From Bradyrhizobium sp. Rc3b (GTDB lineage Bacteria; Pseudomonadota; Alphaproteobacteria; Rhizobiales; Xanthobacteraceae): a stretch of 64,000 nt of DNA. Of the stretch, positions 1 to 8,461 are shown piece by piece; the stretch's first letter is position 1; each line of letters opens with the position of its first letter. The translations under genes and the position numbers were made by a program. The stretch spans positions 1 to 64,000 of the forward strand of contig NZ_FOUS01000020.1 of assembly GCF_900114915.1 (NCBI RefSeq). Reading direction: 5' to 3'. The notes under the pieces are model-generated. The model saw nothing but the letters and a program-made list of their open reading frames with translations, did not search any database and was not told the DNA's origin.

Positions 1-1
1 A

Positions 2-229
2 CGGTCGTTCGCTGGCACCGAGGGCTTCGAGGCGTCGCGACGTCAGCGCAAGAAGGTCGAGATGCAGTTTGCACACTTGAAGCGCATCCTGAGGCTTGGT
101 CGACTTCGGCTTCGTGGCCCACGGGGCGCCCAGGACGAGTTTGTTCTGGCCGCCATCGCTCAAAATCTGAGGCGCCTCGCGTCGTTCGTTGCGCGACCAC
201 CACCCTCTCATACTTTGCGCATTGCGTAG
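2..229 (+). CDS. IS1182-type transposase, C-terminal part (cut by window edge)
   Basis: The frame starting at base 2 is open to a TAG at 227-229 and reads as the tail of a DDE transposase. It contains RKKVEMQFAHLKRILRLGRL followed by RLRGPRGAQDEF and LAAIAQNLRRLA, which is the usual ending of IS1182-family transposases. The 5' part lies outside the window, so whether the element is intact cannot be judged. It marks the left edge of the repeat-rich accessory stretch that follows. Confidence 0.8.
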   Translation, partial: RSFAGTEGFEASRRQRKKVEMQFAHLKRILRLGRLRLRGPRGAQDEFVLAAIAQNLRRLASFVARPPPSHTLRIA

Positions 230-337
230 CGTAGGAGTTGCGTGAGAGCATTAGGGTCGGCGGATCAAAGCCGGTCGGCCATACCGAATGGCCGAAAGGC
301 ATCCGTCGGTTACAGCCGACTTTTGCAACAAAATCGG

Positions 338-386
338 CCCTCAGCGGACCAATCGCAGCATGGCGCGCCACGGCAGCTTTTGACCC
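338..386 (+). repeat. dispersed repeat, copy A (short form)
   Basis: A segment of about 49 bases beginning CCCTCAGCGGACCAATCGCA and ending GGCAGCTTTTGACCC. It matches 7804-7852 at all but two positions. The surrounding 230-479 interval has no supported gene. Confidence 0.8.
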
Positions 387-479
387 GAAGGCGACATCGA
401 CCAGACGTATAATCGATCCCCTCAGCTCGCGCGTGTGTCCTTATGCTATTGTATCCACTTCGAGATGAGGGAGGGAAGG

Positions 480-866
480 ATGGACATTCGATCGAAATTA
501 ACGTTGCTGTGCGAAGCGTTCAACGCGCACGACCTGGATTCCATCATGGACTTCTTTGCTAACGATTGTGTCTTGGAGATGCCGAGGGGAGCCGAGCCAT
601 GGGGCTCGCGCTTTGAGGGGAAACGCAAAGTACGAGACGGGCTCGCGACGCGCTTTGAAGGCCTGCCGGACGTTCACTACGGCGACGTCGAACACTTTGT
701 GGATGCGATGGCAAACACGGGCATTTCAAAATGGACACTAACGGGCACTACACGCGAAGGAAAAGCGATCGAGGTCCGAGGATGTGACTTTTACACGTTT
801 CGCGCGGGCGAGGTGATCCGCAAGGACTCCTATTGGAAGATTGTTGAGGGCCCTTCGTCAGCCTAG
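480..866 (+). CDS. NTF2-like / SnoaL-like protein
   Basis: A 128-residue protein of the SnoaL/NTF2 cone-fold type. It opens with LTLLCEAFNAHDLDSIMDFF and ANDCVLEMPRG, then carries the family spacing KRKVRDGLATRFEGLPDVHY and a C-terminal KDSYWKIVE. Such proteins are small enzymes, isomerases or binding domains; the substrate cannot be told here. The ATG at 480 is chosen because GAGGGAAGG lies directly upstream; an ATG 45 bases earlier has no ribosome binding site. It stands alone between a repeat and a transporter binding protein. Confidence 0.8.
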   Translation: MDIRSKLTLLCEAFNAHDLDSIMDFFANDCVLEMPRGAEPWGSRFEGKRKVRDGLATRFEGLPDVHYGDVEHFVDAMANTGISKWTLTGTTREGKAIEVRGCDFYTFRAGEVIRKDSYWKIVEGPSSA

Positions 867-1147
867 CGATGCAAGAGTCCAAGTATGACCCATACAGACG
901 AAATTCGGCATTCGTTCATCGGTCAGTTCGCGGGGGTAAACCGAACCTGATCACGCAAGGGCAAGATCGACGCGAATGACCCACCCCGGACATCGGGGAC
1001 TGCGCCGCCTCTACTCAAGAGGCTCGCCGTTCAACGAAATCCGCCCCCAACGTGAATGTCAGTTCCATGCGGGACTCGTCGCCGAGATCTGCCTTTTTCC
1101 AAGTTGCGGGCGCATATTGTAGCGATAGCGCACCGCGAGATGGCTCA

Positions 1148-2122
1148 ATGAAACGCCGCGATTTTATCACGCTTCTCGGCGCTGCGATGGTAGCCTTGCC
1201 CCTCGCAGCCCAAGCGCAGCAACCTGTGGTGCCGCGGGTCGGCTACGTCTGGAGCGGCGTTCGCGGGACGGACGTGTACTACCAGACCGGATTCCGTCAG
1301 GGACTTGCGGACCTGGGATATGTAGTGGGGCGCAACCTGCTGCTCGAAGAACGCTATGCCGAGGGCAAGCCGGAGCGCGTTCCTGTGCTGATCGCTGAAC
1401 TACTCTCGCTCAACGTTGATGTACTCGTGACTCCAGGCACACCCGCTTCGCAGGCCGCGCAACGTGCAACATCCACGGTGCCGATCGTCTGCATGAGCGG
1501 AGATCCCGTCAGAGCCGGTCTTGTGGCAAGCCTCGCCCGGCCAGGCGGCAACATCACCGGGCTGTCGCAGCTCTCCGGCGATTACGGCGTCAAGTGGCTG
1601 GAGCTGCTGAAGGAGGCGGCACCGAAAGTGCATCGTGTCGCCGTGTTGTGGAATCCTGACAATCCGACGACTGCCAACCAAGTCGAACTCATGCAAAGAG
1701 CGGCACCCGGGCTCGGTCTCGAGTTGACTGCCCTCTCGGTGCGGCTCGCGGAAATCGATAACAGCTTCGCCGCTCTGGGAGAGAACGGCCTCGACGGCCT
1801 CGTCGTCACCGACGATCCATCGCTGATACCCCTCGTTCCCCGGCTGATCGCGCTCACCGCAGAGCGGCGAATGCCGGCGATCTATCCATTCCGCGACTCG
1901 ACTCAGAGAGGAGGACTGATGTCGTACTCGGCCAACCTTTTCAAACTATGGCAACGCGCCGCAGGCTATGTTGATCGCATTCTGAAAGGGGCACGTCCGG
2001 CGGAGCTTCCCGTCCAGCAGACGACGGACGTGACCCTGAATATCAACCTCAAGACCGCTAAGGCGCTCGGTCTCGACATTCCAATCACGCTGCTCGCCGG
2101 TGCCGACGAGGTGATCGAATAG
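1148..2122 (+). CDS. PF04392-type ABC transporter substrate-binding protein
   Basis: A 324-residue exported binding protein of the ABC_sub_bind (PF04392) family. The ATG at 1148 gives an N-terminus MKRRDFITLLGAAMVALPLA, a twin-arginine-like signal ending at AQAQQ. Family landmarks are RVGYVW near the mature start, VLVTPGTPASQAAQRAT, IVCMSGDPVRAGLVASLARP and the C-terminal ITLLAGADEVIE. The frame is open 32 codons upstream, but the signal peptide fixes the start. No permease or ATPase gene is adjacent, so this is an orphan binding protein. It is paralogous to the protein at 4844-5803 and, like it, is followed by a copy of the dispersed repeat. Confidence 0.9.
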   Translation: MKRRDFITLLGAAMVALPLAAQAQQPVVPRVGYVWSGVRGTDVYYQTGFRQGLADLGYVVGRNLLLEERYAEGKPERVPVLIAELLSLNVDVLVTPGTPASQAAQRATSTVPIVCMSGDPVRAGLVASLARPGGNITGLSQLSGDYGVKWLELLKEAAPKVHRVAVLWNPDNPTTANQVELMQRAAPGLGLELTALSVRLAEIDNSFAALGENGLDGLVVTDDPSLIPLVPRLIALTAERRMPAIYPFRDSTQRGGLMSYSANLFKLWQRAAGYVDRILKGARPAELPVQQTTDVTLNINLKTAKALGLDIPITLLAGADEVIE

Positions 2123-2152
2123 ATAATTGCGGCGGTGCATGAGTCCGTTCCT

Positions 2153-2249
2153 GGCCCTTGGCTGACTTCAGCCCTGAGAGCGGCGATGTCCGCTTCCCAG
2201 ATATGACCTGCCCAAGGTCATGCTGACTGCCGAGGGCAGCTTTTGACCC
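2153..2249 (+). repeat. dispersed repeat, copy C (long form)
   Basis: A long-form copy starting GGCCCTTGGCTGACTTCAGC and ending GGCAGCTTTTGACCC. It contains two small hairpins, ATGACCT-N5-AGGTCAT and CTGCC-GAG-GGCAG. It lies 30 bases after the binding protein stop, in a gap of about 280 bases that has no other visible content. Confidence 0.85.
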
Positions 2250-2404
2250 GGACCGGAAGCTGACCGAGTTCGTGGATGAACCATTTGAATTGTGTCCCCG
2301 ACCAAGGGTCGGAAGGGGGGTCGGGAAAATAGCGATAGACTATCCCCGGCCGCTCCCGACGCCCCAGAAGCGATCGGGCGAGTGAAGAACGCTTTGAGCC
2401 CAAA

Positions 2405-3091
2405 ATGATGAGCAATCGAGCCAGGCAGAAGCGCTCAGCCTTCAATGTAAGGCAATTCGGAGTTGATGGTCGAAAGACGCTCTTCTTGCTGCTTCTCCTT
2501 TTCGCGATCCCCGCGGACGATTGCTCCGCGCAGACACCGCCGCCGCGAGTCGACGAACATGCGTTCGAGCGCGTGTCGCCGACGGTCGTGAAGAGATTGG
2601 CGACCCGCTTTTCGCTGGGCGCATTCGCCGGCCGCTTCGAGGAGACGCCGCTCGGCGCGGTCCGCGAAGCCGTGGGCGAAGGGACCATCCAACACCAGGG
2701 CCACGCTGGAGATAGCATCTATTGGCTGTGTTATAGACGCGCGCAGCATCGATTGTGGGTCGTGTCCAGCGGAGAGATGGGCGGCCCGGACCATCTCGTC
2801 ACAGAGATCGTTGAAGAGCTCACCGAGAAAGACGCCGAAACCTCGACCGATTGCGCCATCATTCCGGAAAAGTTCGCGCCCCTCGTCTTCGACGGCAAGC
2901 TGCATTTAGGTATGTCGCGTTCGGAGGTAGTCACGGCGCTGGGACCGCCGTCGAAGTCGAAAGCTGCTCAGATGGTGTATTCTCACGAAGGAAAGCTCGC
3001 AGACGGTTTCGATGAGACCGCATGGCTCATTCTCCGATTTCGTGAGGAAAAGCTCGTGTCCATGCGCGGCGGCAAGACCACGACGAATTGA
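2405..3091 (+). CDS. hypothetical exported protein
   Basis: A 228-residue protein I do not recognise. After a basic start (about 24 residues) comes a hydrophobic stretch LFLLLLLFAIPA and then DDCSAQTPPP, consistent with an uncleaved anchor or a long signal peptide; the Cys could act as a weak lipobox. The rest is soluble, with GKLHLGMSRSEVVTALGPPS near residue 180. That resembles the 'G-M-s-xx-V-xx-x-L-G-x-P' turn of SmpA/BamE-like small domains, although I cannot confirm the family. No clear ribosome binding site is present, and the ATG at 2408 is equally possible. Confidence 0.6.
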   Translation: MMSNRARQKRSAFNVRQFGVDGRKTLFLLLLLFAIPADDCSAQTPPPRVDEHAFERVSPTVVKRLATRFSLGAFAGRFEETPLGAVREAVGEGTIQHQGHAGDSIYWLCYRRAQHRLWVVSSGEMGGPDHLVTEIVEELTEKDAETSTDCAIIPEKFAPLVFDGKLHLGMSRSEVVTALGPPSKSKAAQMVYSHEGKLADGFDETAWLILRFREEKLVSMRGGKTTTN

Positions 3092-3390
3092 AGTGGCTGC
3101 TAGCAGCGTTCATGCTTCACAGCGTGATGCGAGCGAGCCAGGCCCGCTCGCGCAGGATCCCCATCACATAACCCAGCTTCACCACCACCTTTCGGCGAAA
3201 GCAAGCCAAGGGCACTTGGTCATCCACTTTGGCTACGATGCCCTCGAAGCTGTGCCCGAACTGACCCAAGGTGATGAGCAGCCGGGGCCAATAGTTCGAC
3301 GTTTGCGGATGCGACTGAATCCGCCTGTCGCCTCATGTCGCCTTTGAAGGGTAGATCGGACCTGCCTAGAGCGGTCCAAAACGACGTGAT

Positions 3391-3488
3391 TGGCCCGTGG
3401 GCGACCTCAGCCCAGAGCGCGGCGATGTCCGCTTCCCAGAGATGACCTGACCAAGGTCATGCTGACTGCCGAGCGCAGCTTTTGACCC
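3391..3488 (+). repeat. dispersed repeat, copy D (long form)
   Basis: A copy of the long form with the hairpin ATGACCT-N5-AGGTCAT preserved and CTGCC-GAG-CGCAG slightly diverged. It ends in GCAGCTTTTGACCC, about 45 bases before the glycosyltransferase. The interval 3092-3390 before it holds no supported gene. Confidence 0.85.
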
Positions 3489-3531
3489 GTTGCGGACTCG
3501 GGGAGTTAAGGAGCGGATTTGATCGGCAGCG

Positions 3532-4638
3532 TTGAAAGGAGCCGATGAACTACCGGCCATGGAAGCCGACAGGAACCCATTCAATCCGTATTTTGTTGAA
3601 CAGATAGATCTCGACGCTTTTTGTAAGTCGCTGGAATCCGACAAAATGAGCTCCGTAGACGTCGTTGTTCCCTGCTTCCGGTACGGGCACTTCCTGCGAG
3701 AGTGCGTCGAGAGCGTTTTGACGCAATCCGGTCCCGAATTGCGCGTGCTCATCATCGATGATGCGTCGCCCGACAATACTGCGGAAGTTGCGAAAGAGTT
3801 GGTTGGCTCCGATCTCCGCGTCAATTACCGCAGGCACACCTCGAATCAAGGTCTCATCGCTACCGCCAACGAAGGCATCGCCTGGGTGAAGGCCAACTAC
3901 ATGCTTTTGTTGTCTGCGGACGATTACCTGCTGCCCGGTGCCCTCAACAGATCGGCGGATCTGATGGACGATCATCCTTCTGTCGCTTTCACCTTCGGAG
4001 GCGCGGTTGTCGTGGATCAACGGGGGGAGCGTTCGCGCCATAGAACAGGAGTGGGATCCAGAACCCACGTTTTGTCCGGACTTGATTTCATTGCGCTTAG
4101 CGGCGCAAGAAATATCGTGCTGTCACCCACCGTAGTGGTCCGCACGAGCCTGCAGAAAAGAGTAGGCGGGTATTTGGCTGACTTGCCCTACGCCTCTGAC
4201 ATGGAGATGTGGTTACGGCTCGCCGCACATGGCGACGTGGGGGTCATTGCTGCTGATCAAGCTGTGTATCGATCGCACTCGGCCAATATGTCAAGCGAGC
4301 CTTCGCGGGAGCAAGACCTGCTCCAACGCAAGGCGGCGATAGATCACTTCCTGAATAGTTGCGCCGCCAGGTTGACGAACGCTGATGATCTTCGTGCCTG
4401 GTTGATCCACATGTCTGCTCTTGAAGCGATCGGCTGCGCAAGCGCCGCCTTCAATGAAGGAGCGATGGAAAGCTCAGTACGCCTTTCTAAGCTTGCGGTG
4501 AGTATCGATCCGAGCGTTCAACGAACGCGGCGGTGGTGGTTTCTCGCCTGCAAGAAGGCTCTTGGGTTGCGAGGATGGCTGCTGGTGCGGCCTTCAGTTG
4601 AGTGGTTTAGGTCAATCTTCCAGATTCAGCGCCGCTGA
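3532..4638 (+). CDS. family 2 glycosyltransferase
   Basis: A 368-residue GT-A fold glycosyltransferase. The nucleotide-sugar site is visible as SSVDVVVPCFRYGHFLRECV at about residues 40-59, LIIDDASPDNT (73-83), the metal-binding SADDYLLPG (128-136) and the acceptor-site DMEMWLRL near 223. The last 100 residues have no transmembrane helix but end in a basic hydrophobic segment (RGWLLVRPSVEWFRS). Starts are uncertain: TTG at 3532 gives the longest form, ATG at 3559 or 3646 are possible, and none has an ideally spaced ribosome binding site. No polysaccharide operon surrounds it, so the product is unknown. Confidence 0.85.
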   Translation: MKGADELPAMEADRNPFNPYFVEQIDLDAFCKSLESDKMSSVDVVVPCFRYGHFLRECVESVLTQSGPELRVLIIDDASPDNTAEVAKELVGSDLRVNYRRHTSNQGLIATANEGIAWVKANYMLLLSADDYLLPGALNRSADLMDDHPSVAFTFGGAVVVDQRGERSRHRTGVGSRTHVLSGLDFIALSGARNIVLSPTVVVRTSLQKRVGGYLADLPYASDMEMWLRLAAHGDVGVIAADQAVYRSHSANMSSEPSREQDLLQRKAAIDHFLNSCAARLTNADDLRAWLIHMSALEAIGCASAAFNEGAMESSVRLSKLAVSIDPSVQRTRRWWFLACKKALGLRGWLLVRPSVEWFRSIFQIQRR

Positions 4639-4666
4639 GGCTGCTATAGCGACTGGGCCGTCATAT

Positions 4667-4737
4667 TCGCTTTTGACCCCAAAGCTGACCTGTCGAGACA
4701 TCCGCCGATTTGCCCGCTTGTGACCCGAAGCGGGCAT
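4667..4737 (+). repeat. dispersed repeat, diverged copy F
   Basis: A shortened relative with CGCTTTTGACCCC, AAGCTGACC and CCGCTTGTGACCCGAAGCGG. It sits in the gap between the glycosyltransferase and the second binding protein. Confidence 0.5.
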
Positions 4738-4843
4738 GCGCCATCTCGCCGCATTTGCGACGCGGCAGTTGCATTCGCAGCAAGTGCGACGACCATTGAC
4801 ACCTGATACTCTGCACCTTTCCCCCAGCTGCGATGAGGATCGA

Positions 4844-5803
4844 ATGAAGCGGCGGGAGTTCATGGCGACTGCTGCGGCGCTGGTCGTTTCGCCACGGCGG
4901 TTGCGGGCGCAAGGAATGCCTCGCCGAATCGGTTTCTTCGGTTTCTTAGATCCGATAGCTCGCGAAGCGTGGCGCGCCGGCTTACGCGAAAGGGGTTGGA
5001 TCGAGGGCAAGAACCTGCTCATCGAATATCGTAATTATGCAGACCCCTCGGATCGCTTGCAAACCTTTGCTGCGGAGTTGGTAGCCCTAGCTCCCGATCT
5101 GATAGTCGCCGCCGGGCCGCAAGCAGCCTCCGCCCTGAAATCGGCCACCATTCCGATTGTCTTCGTGGTCGTTGCCGATCCCGTTGGACTTGGCCTGGTT
5201 CAAAGCCTCTCGCGCCCAGGCGGCAACATGACCGGTCTTACCTCGTGGGTTCCGGGAGATTGGTTTGGAAAACAAATCGAAATCCTCCGCGAACTGATAC
5301 CCCATGCCGCAAAAATTGCGCTCTTAGTCAATCGCGACAACCCAATGCACAGGCTGCTGTTAGCTGAGGAGGTACCAAGCACAGCCCGGAAGCGCGGGGT
5401 CGCTCTGTCTATAGTCGAGGCGACTAAGACCGAGGAACTCGACACCGCCTTTGCTTCAGCAGCTGCCCAGCGCGCCGATGCAATGATTGTTTTTGGCGAC
5501 ATTCTGACCATTCGCCAAGCCCCACGAGTTGTCGGGCTCGCGGCGGAGTACCATTTGCCCGCGATTTACTTCTTCCGACAATTCGCCGATGGCGGATTGG
5601 TCGTCTATGGCCCCGATATAGCCGATCTATTCCGCCGTGCAGGCGGCTACGTCGATAAGATCCTCAAGGGCACCAAGCCTGCCGATCTGCCGGTAGAGCA
5701 GCCGACCAAGTTCGAGCTAGTCATCAACATGAAAACGGCCAAAGCGCTCGACCTCACTGTGCCGCCCTCGTTACTCGTTCGTGCCGATGAGGTGATCGAA
5801 TAG
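4844..5803 (+). CDS. PF04392-type ABC transporter substrate-binding protein
   Basis: A 319-residue paralogue of the protein at 1148-2122. The ATG at 4844 gives MKRREFMATAAALVVSPRRL, a twin-arginine-like signal. Family landmarks are RRIGFFGFLDP, DLIVAAGPQAASALKSATIP, VVVADPVGLGLVQSLSRPGG and the C-terminal VPPSLLVRADEVIE. Like its paralogue it has no adjacent permease or ATPase and is followed by a long-form dispersed repeat. Even the bases between stop codon and repeat are partly conserved between the two (tgcatgagtccg), which suggests the gene and its downstream flank were copied together. Confidence 0.9.
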   Translation: MKRREFMATAAALVVSPRRLRAQGMPRRIGFFGFLDPIAREAWRAGLRERGWIEGKNLLIEYRNYADPSDRLQTFAAELVALAPDLIVAAGPQAASALKSATIPIVFVVVADPVGLGLVQSLSRPGGNMTGLTSWVPGDWFGKQIEILRELIPHAAKIALLVNRDNPMHRLLLAEEVPSTARKRGVALSIVEATKTEELDTAFASAAAQRADAMIVFGDILTIRQAPRVVGLAAEYHLPAIYFFRQFADGGLVVYGPDIADLFRRAGGYVDKILKGTKPADLPVEQPTKFELVINMKTAKALDLTVPPSLLVRADEVIE

Positions 5804-5837
5804 AGATGGTATTTGCTGCGATGCATGAGTCCGATTT

Positions 5838-5935
5838 TGGCCCTTGGCTGACTTCAGCCCTGAGAGCGGCGATGTCAGCTTCCCAGAGATGACCTGACCA
5901 AGGTCATGCTGACTGCCGAGGGCAGCTTTTGACCC
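5838..5935 (+). repeat. dispersed repeat, copy E (long form)
   Basis: A nearly identical relative of the copy at 2153-2249, with both hairpins (ATGACCT-N5-AGGTCAT and CTGCC-GAG-GGCAG) intact, and the GCAGCTTTTGACCC end. Confidence 0.85.
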
Positions 5936-5995
5936 ATATCGGACTTACTGCCGTTCTCAATTTGTATATCCGATGGACTAGGCTTACCCGGTAGG

Positions 5996-6020
5996 GGAAC
6001 CGATCTTACCTTTTCCAGTT
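5996..6020 (+). promoter_or_regulatory. possible EcfG-type promoter
   Basis: GGAAC at 5996-6000, 16 bases, then AGTT. This resembles the general-stress sigma factor consensus GGAAC-N16/17-CGTT. It lies 35 bases upstream of the small gene at 6055. Confidence 0.4.
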
Positions 6021-6054
6021 TGGAGTGGTCGGAAACTTTTCGAGGAGCCGCGCC

Positions 6055-6258
6055 ATGGGAGATCGCCGCAAAAGAGTGAAGCAAACCCGCTCCCTTGAAG
6101 AACGAATGGCCGAACAGGCCATTACGCTCAAGAGCGGGCCCAGCCACTTGCCCGCTGGTGCGGAACGTGAGGGCTTGCTTAAGCGAGCCAGGATTGCTGA
6201 GACCGGCGCGCATCTAAGCGATTGGTTGACCTCGCCGGGCTTGCAGCCACCCAAGTAA
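6055..6258 (+). CDS. small conserved basic protein
   Basis: A 67-residue charged protein starting MGDRRKRVKQTRSLEERMAE and ending SDWLTSPGLQPPK. Small proteins of this pattern (Arg/Lys-rich start, AGAEREGLLKRARIAETGAH-like centre, 'SPGLQPP' end) recur in Bradyrhizobium; the function is unknown. GAGGAG six bases before the ATG at 6055 fixes the start; the frame is open 10 codons further upstream without a site. Confidence 0.7.
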   Translation: MGDRRKRVKQTRSLEERMAEQAITLKSGPSHLPAGAEREGLLKRARIAETGAHLSDWLTSPGLQPPK

Positions 6259-6320
6259 GGGTTTCGGGAAAACCGTCCAATTTGATACTTAGCGGCATTG
6301 ACAGAGCACGCGGTGTTTCG

Positions 6321-6422
6321 ATGCTCCAAATGATTTTGATAATGTTCGGGGTCGGGACCGTGCTGGTCGGCAGCATAGTCCTCATATTCGAGTGGCGCGC
6401 GCTGGTAGGTTATTGGCGCTAA
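6321..6422 (+). CDS. possible 33-residue single-span membrane peptide
   Basis: The ATG at 6321 opens a short frame reading MLQMILIMFGVGTVLVG then SIVLIFEWRALVGYWR. It is a single hydrophobic helix with a short aromatic tail. No ribosome binding site is obvious, so this is only a candidate. Confidence 0.3.
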   Translation: MLQMILIMFGVGTVLVGSIVLIFEWRALVGYWR

Positions 6423-6525
6423 CCCGCAAATCTCCCAATGGACGTGAAGTAAGACCGGACAGAGGCCGCCGAGCTAAGCTTGACCTGTGCGCGCGAGGGC
6501 GGCAGAGCGCGCAGGCAGAACGCTT

Positions 6526-6768
6526 TCATACATTTCCTTTCCAGATCAGCCATCGGTAGACGCCGAACACGTTGATAAGTGTCACCACGACGTTTTGCAC
6601 CATCAGCGCATATTCCGCCGTTAGATAGCCGACGACGATCCAGATCACCGATGCACCGCTCAGTACGACGAAGGCCCAGCCGGTAATGAGTGGCCGCGCC
6701 CGGGCAGCTAGGATCAGCCCGGCGCCGATCGTGCCGACTGTCGCCACCCAACGCAGGATTTCATCCAT
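6526..6768 (-). CDS. small integral membrane protein
   Basis: An 80-residue protein with three hydrophobic spans: VATVGTIGAGLILAA, the segment after GWAFVVLSGASVIWIVVGYL, and a C-terminal LMVQNVVVTLINVFGVYRWL. The last pattern (asparagines within the helix, G-[VI]-Y/W-R-W-L end) recurs in small rhizobial membrane proteins. I recognise the pattern but not a function. It is encoded opposite to its neighbours. Confidence 0.7.
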   Translation of the reverse strand: MDEILRWVATVGTIGAGLILAARARPLITGWAFVVLSGASVIWIVVGYLTAEYALMVQNVVVTLINVFGVYRWLIWKGNV

Positions 6769-7273
6769 GACGCGTGTGCTCCCCGAAAGCCGACGTCGGA
6801 GCGTCGCTCCGCGATTTGCCTATACGGACGCAGTCACAGGCAGGCCGCCGGAGTGGAACTTTCCGTCTCGTGCGCCGACCACCATGCGACCCCCGCCCGA
6901 GCGACTTGGTCCCACAGTGGCGGCGGAAGGTCAGGGTACCACTGTGGTGATCCCGTGCGGTATCAACTCCGCTGCGCCGAGTTTCCATCAACCGGCGTGC
7001 TGGCACATTGCCCCGGGCTGCCGAACTGAAATCTGAGCCAAGGACTTATCTGCGCAACGAGATGATCGAATGAGCGCGGCTTCCGCTGTTGGCCCTTAGC
7101 TGACCAATCTCGGCATGTTGCGTGATGGCAGCTTCTGACCCTAAACGGGCATTAGTTTGCGCTAGCCACCCGCCTGCAAGTCTTTGGTTGCGCTTCGGCT
7201 GAACATCCAGTGTAGTTTGCACACCAAGGCCCTAAGGATAGGCCTGCGGGCCGAAACGCCCAAAGGAGCAGCG
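6769..7273. other. intergenic stretch, no gene seen
   Basis: About 500 bases between a minus-strand membrane protein and the cupin gene. The only element I can name is a diverged copy of the dispersed repeat near 7083-7150; the open frames here have no family character. Confidence 0.6.
7083..7150 (+). repeat. dispersed repeat, diverged copy G
   Basis: CCGCTGTTGGCCCTTAGCTG, then GGCAGCTTCTGACCC. It is a degenerate copy of the family seen at 338, 2153, 3391, 5838 and 7804. Confidence 0.55.
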
Positions 7274-7669
7274 ATGACGAAGATCAACAGAAGATCAGCG
7301 CTATCACTGGGTTTTGCAACCGCTGCGGTGCTCGCGGCGGGAACATCAGCCTCCGCACAAACTAAGCCACCACAAGGCGTAAGCATCCAACCTTGGGGTA
7401 AACGCGAGTCGATGATCCCGGGCTACAAAACAGTCTCAATGCGCGATGTCGTTTATCAGCCAGGTGCGAAGACTTCCAACCCGTCCATGCCCAATGACAT
7501 GGTTTGCCACGTGCCCGAGGGCGAACTCCGGGTGAAACAAACCGACGGCATGGAATTTGTTGCGAAGAAGGGTGATGTTTGGACTTGCAAGAAAGGCATC
7601 GGCGAAGATCTCGAGAATGTCGGTTCAACTGTCGCGATCATGCGCATTATCGACCTGCTACCGGCATGA
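7274..7669 (+). CDS. exported cupin-domain protein
   Basis: A 131-residue protein with a twin-arginine-type signal (MTKINRRSALSLGFATAAVL ending near SASAQ) and a single cupin barrel. The barrel is seen in MRDVVYQPGAKTSNPSMPND, VCHVPEGELRVKQ and KKGDVWTCKKG. The usual metal-binding histidines of cupin motif 1 are largely absent, so it may bind a ligand instead of catalysing. AAAGGAGCAGCG before the ATG at 7274 is a strong ribosome binding site. Substrate unknown. Confidence 0.8.
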   Translation: MTKINRRSALSLGFATAAVLAAGTSASAQTKPPQGVSIQPWGKRESMIPGYKTVSMRDVVYQPGAKTSNPSMPNDMVCHVPEGELRVKQTDGMEFVAKKGDVWTCKKGIGEDLENVGSTVAIMRIIDLLPA

Positions 7670-7803
7670 TCATCCGCGCTTCCAGGGTCGGGGATTGATA
7701 TTCGCCGATACGGAGGATTGCGGAAATTTGGGCTGCCCGAAAGATCGTCGCAGCCAGCGCTCGCGGGGCTGCGACGACCGACCAGTGGCGACTTCCGCTT
7801 TGA

Positions 7804-7852
7804 CCCTCAGCGGACCAATCGCAACATGGTGCGCCACGGCAGCTTTTGACCC
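7804..7852 (+). repeat. dispersed repeat, copy B (short form)
   Basis: Matches the copy at 338-386 at 47 of 49 positions. It lies in the roughly 300-base gap between the cupin gene and the next small membrane protein; nothing else is recognisable in that gap. Confidence 0.8.
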
Positions 7853-7977
7853 TCAGCAGACTTCGTGCGCATCGCGCCCAGTTAGGGAACCAATATCGCA
7901 ATCGATAAACTTCGATCTGCTCGGCAAGCCCTTCTCTAGCCTAGCCAGTACAAACTAGGGAGCAAAGGATTGTGGCC

Positions 7978-8274
7978 ATGTACTTCCTCACTGCTTGCCT
8001 GATGGTGGTCGTCTTGAGTGCCGCAGTGGCGTACCGTCGAGCTGGATCTCTACCACGAAACCTTCAGGGACGGCTCGACCGTCAGCAGCGGCGTGCGGCG
8101 ATGTGGCCCGCTATGTGCGCAGGAATTTGCGCACTGCGGCTGCTTGGACTTCACTATGTTCGAGGCTGGCAAGAATCCGGTCCCCTCGAAACGGACTATC
8201 TCCTCATGCTTCTCCTGCTTATCACCTCTTTCTTTGGTGGTTGGTTTCTTGGCATCATTGGCTGGATTGATTGA
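7978..8274 (+). CDS. hypothetical membrane protein
   Basis: A 98-residue protein with an N-terminal helix (MYFLTACLMVVVLSAAVAYR), a central helix around AMCAGICALRLLGLHYV and a C-terminal helix after LLMLLLLITSFFGGWFLGII. AAAGGA eight bases before the ATG at 7978 supports that start; a GTG two codons upstream is too close to the site. No family recognised. Confidence 0.55.
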   Translation: MYFLTACLMVVVLSAAVAYRRAGSLPRNLQGRLDRQQRRAAMWPAMCAGICALRLLGLHYVRGWQESGPLETDYLLMLLLLITSFFGGWFLGIIGWID

Positions 8275-8312
8275 CCGCCGACAAGCTGCCATGACCTTGG
8301 CATCGTCCTGTT

Positions 8313-8366
8313 GATGTCCGGTTTTGGCCCGTGGCTGACCTCGGTCGCCGCCTGTCGGATGTCAGC
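8313..8366 (+). repeat. dispersed repeat, diverged copy H
   Basis: GATGTCCGGTTTTGGCCCGT followed by GGCTGACCTCGG. It resembles the left half of the long form; the right half with the hairpins is missing. Confidence 0.4.
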
Positions 8367-8461
8367 AAGCGCCCCCAGGGCGGACCATTCAGTTTCCGTC
8401 TGGTACCCCGCGGAATTCCGACCACGCCTGTCAGGATCTCCATCTCCTGCTACACACGGCG

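Noticed and set aside
238..468. Open frame of 76 codons after the transposase fragment
   Set aside because: It has no ribosome site or family character and runs through a dispersed repeat; the NTF2-like gene start lies behind it.
3117..3320. Minus-strand open stretch reading NYWPRLLITLGQFGHSFEGI and onward
   Set aside because: It looks protein-like but is closed by a stop upstream without any start codon, and I cannot match it to a family. It may be a gene remnant, but the support is too weak to call.
8313..8461. Possible regulatory RNA before the SRPBCC gene end
   Set aside because: It contains only a diverged half of the dispersed repeat and no stable structure or terminator I can defend.
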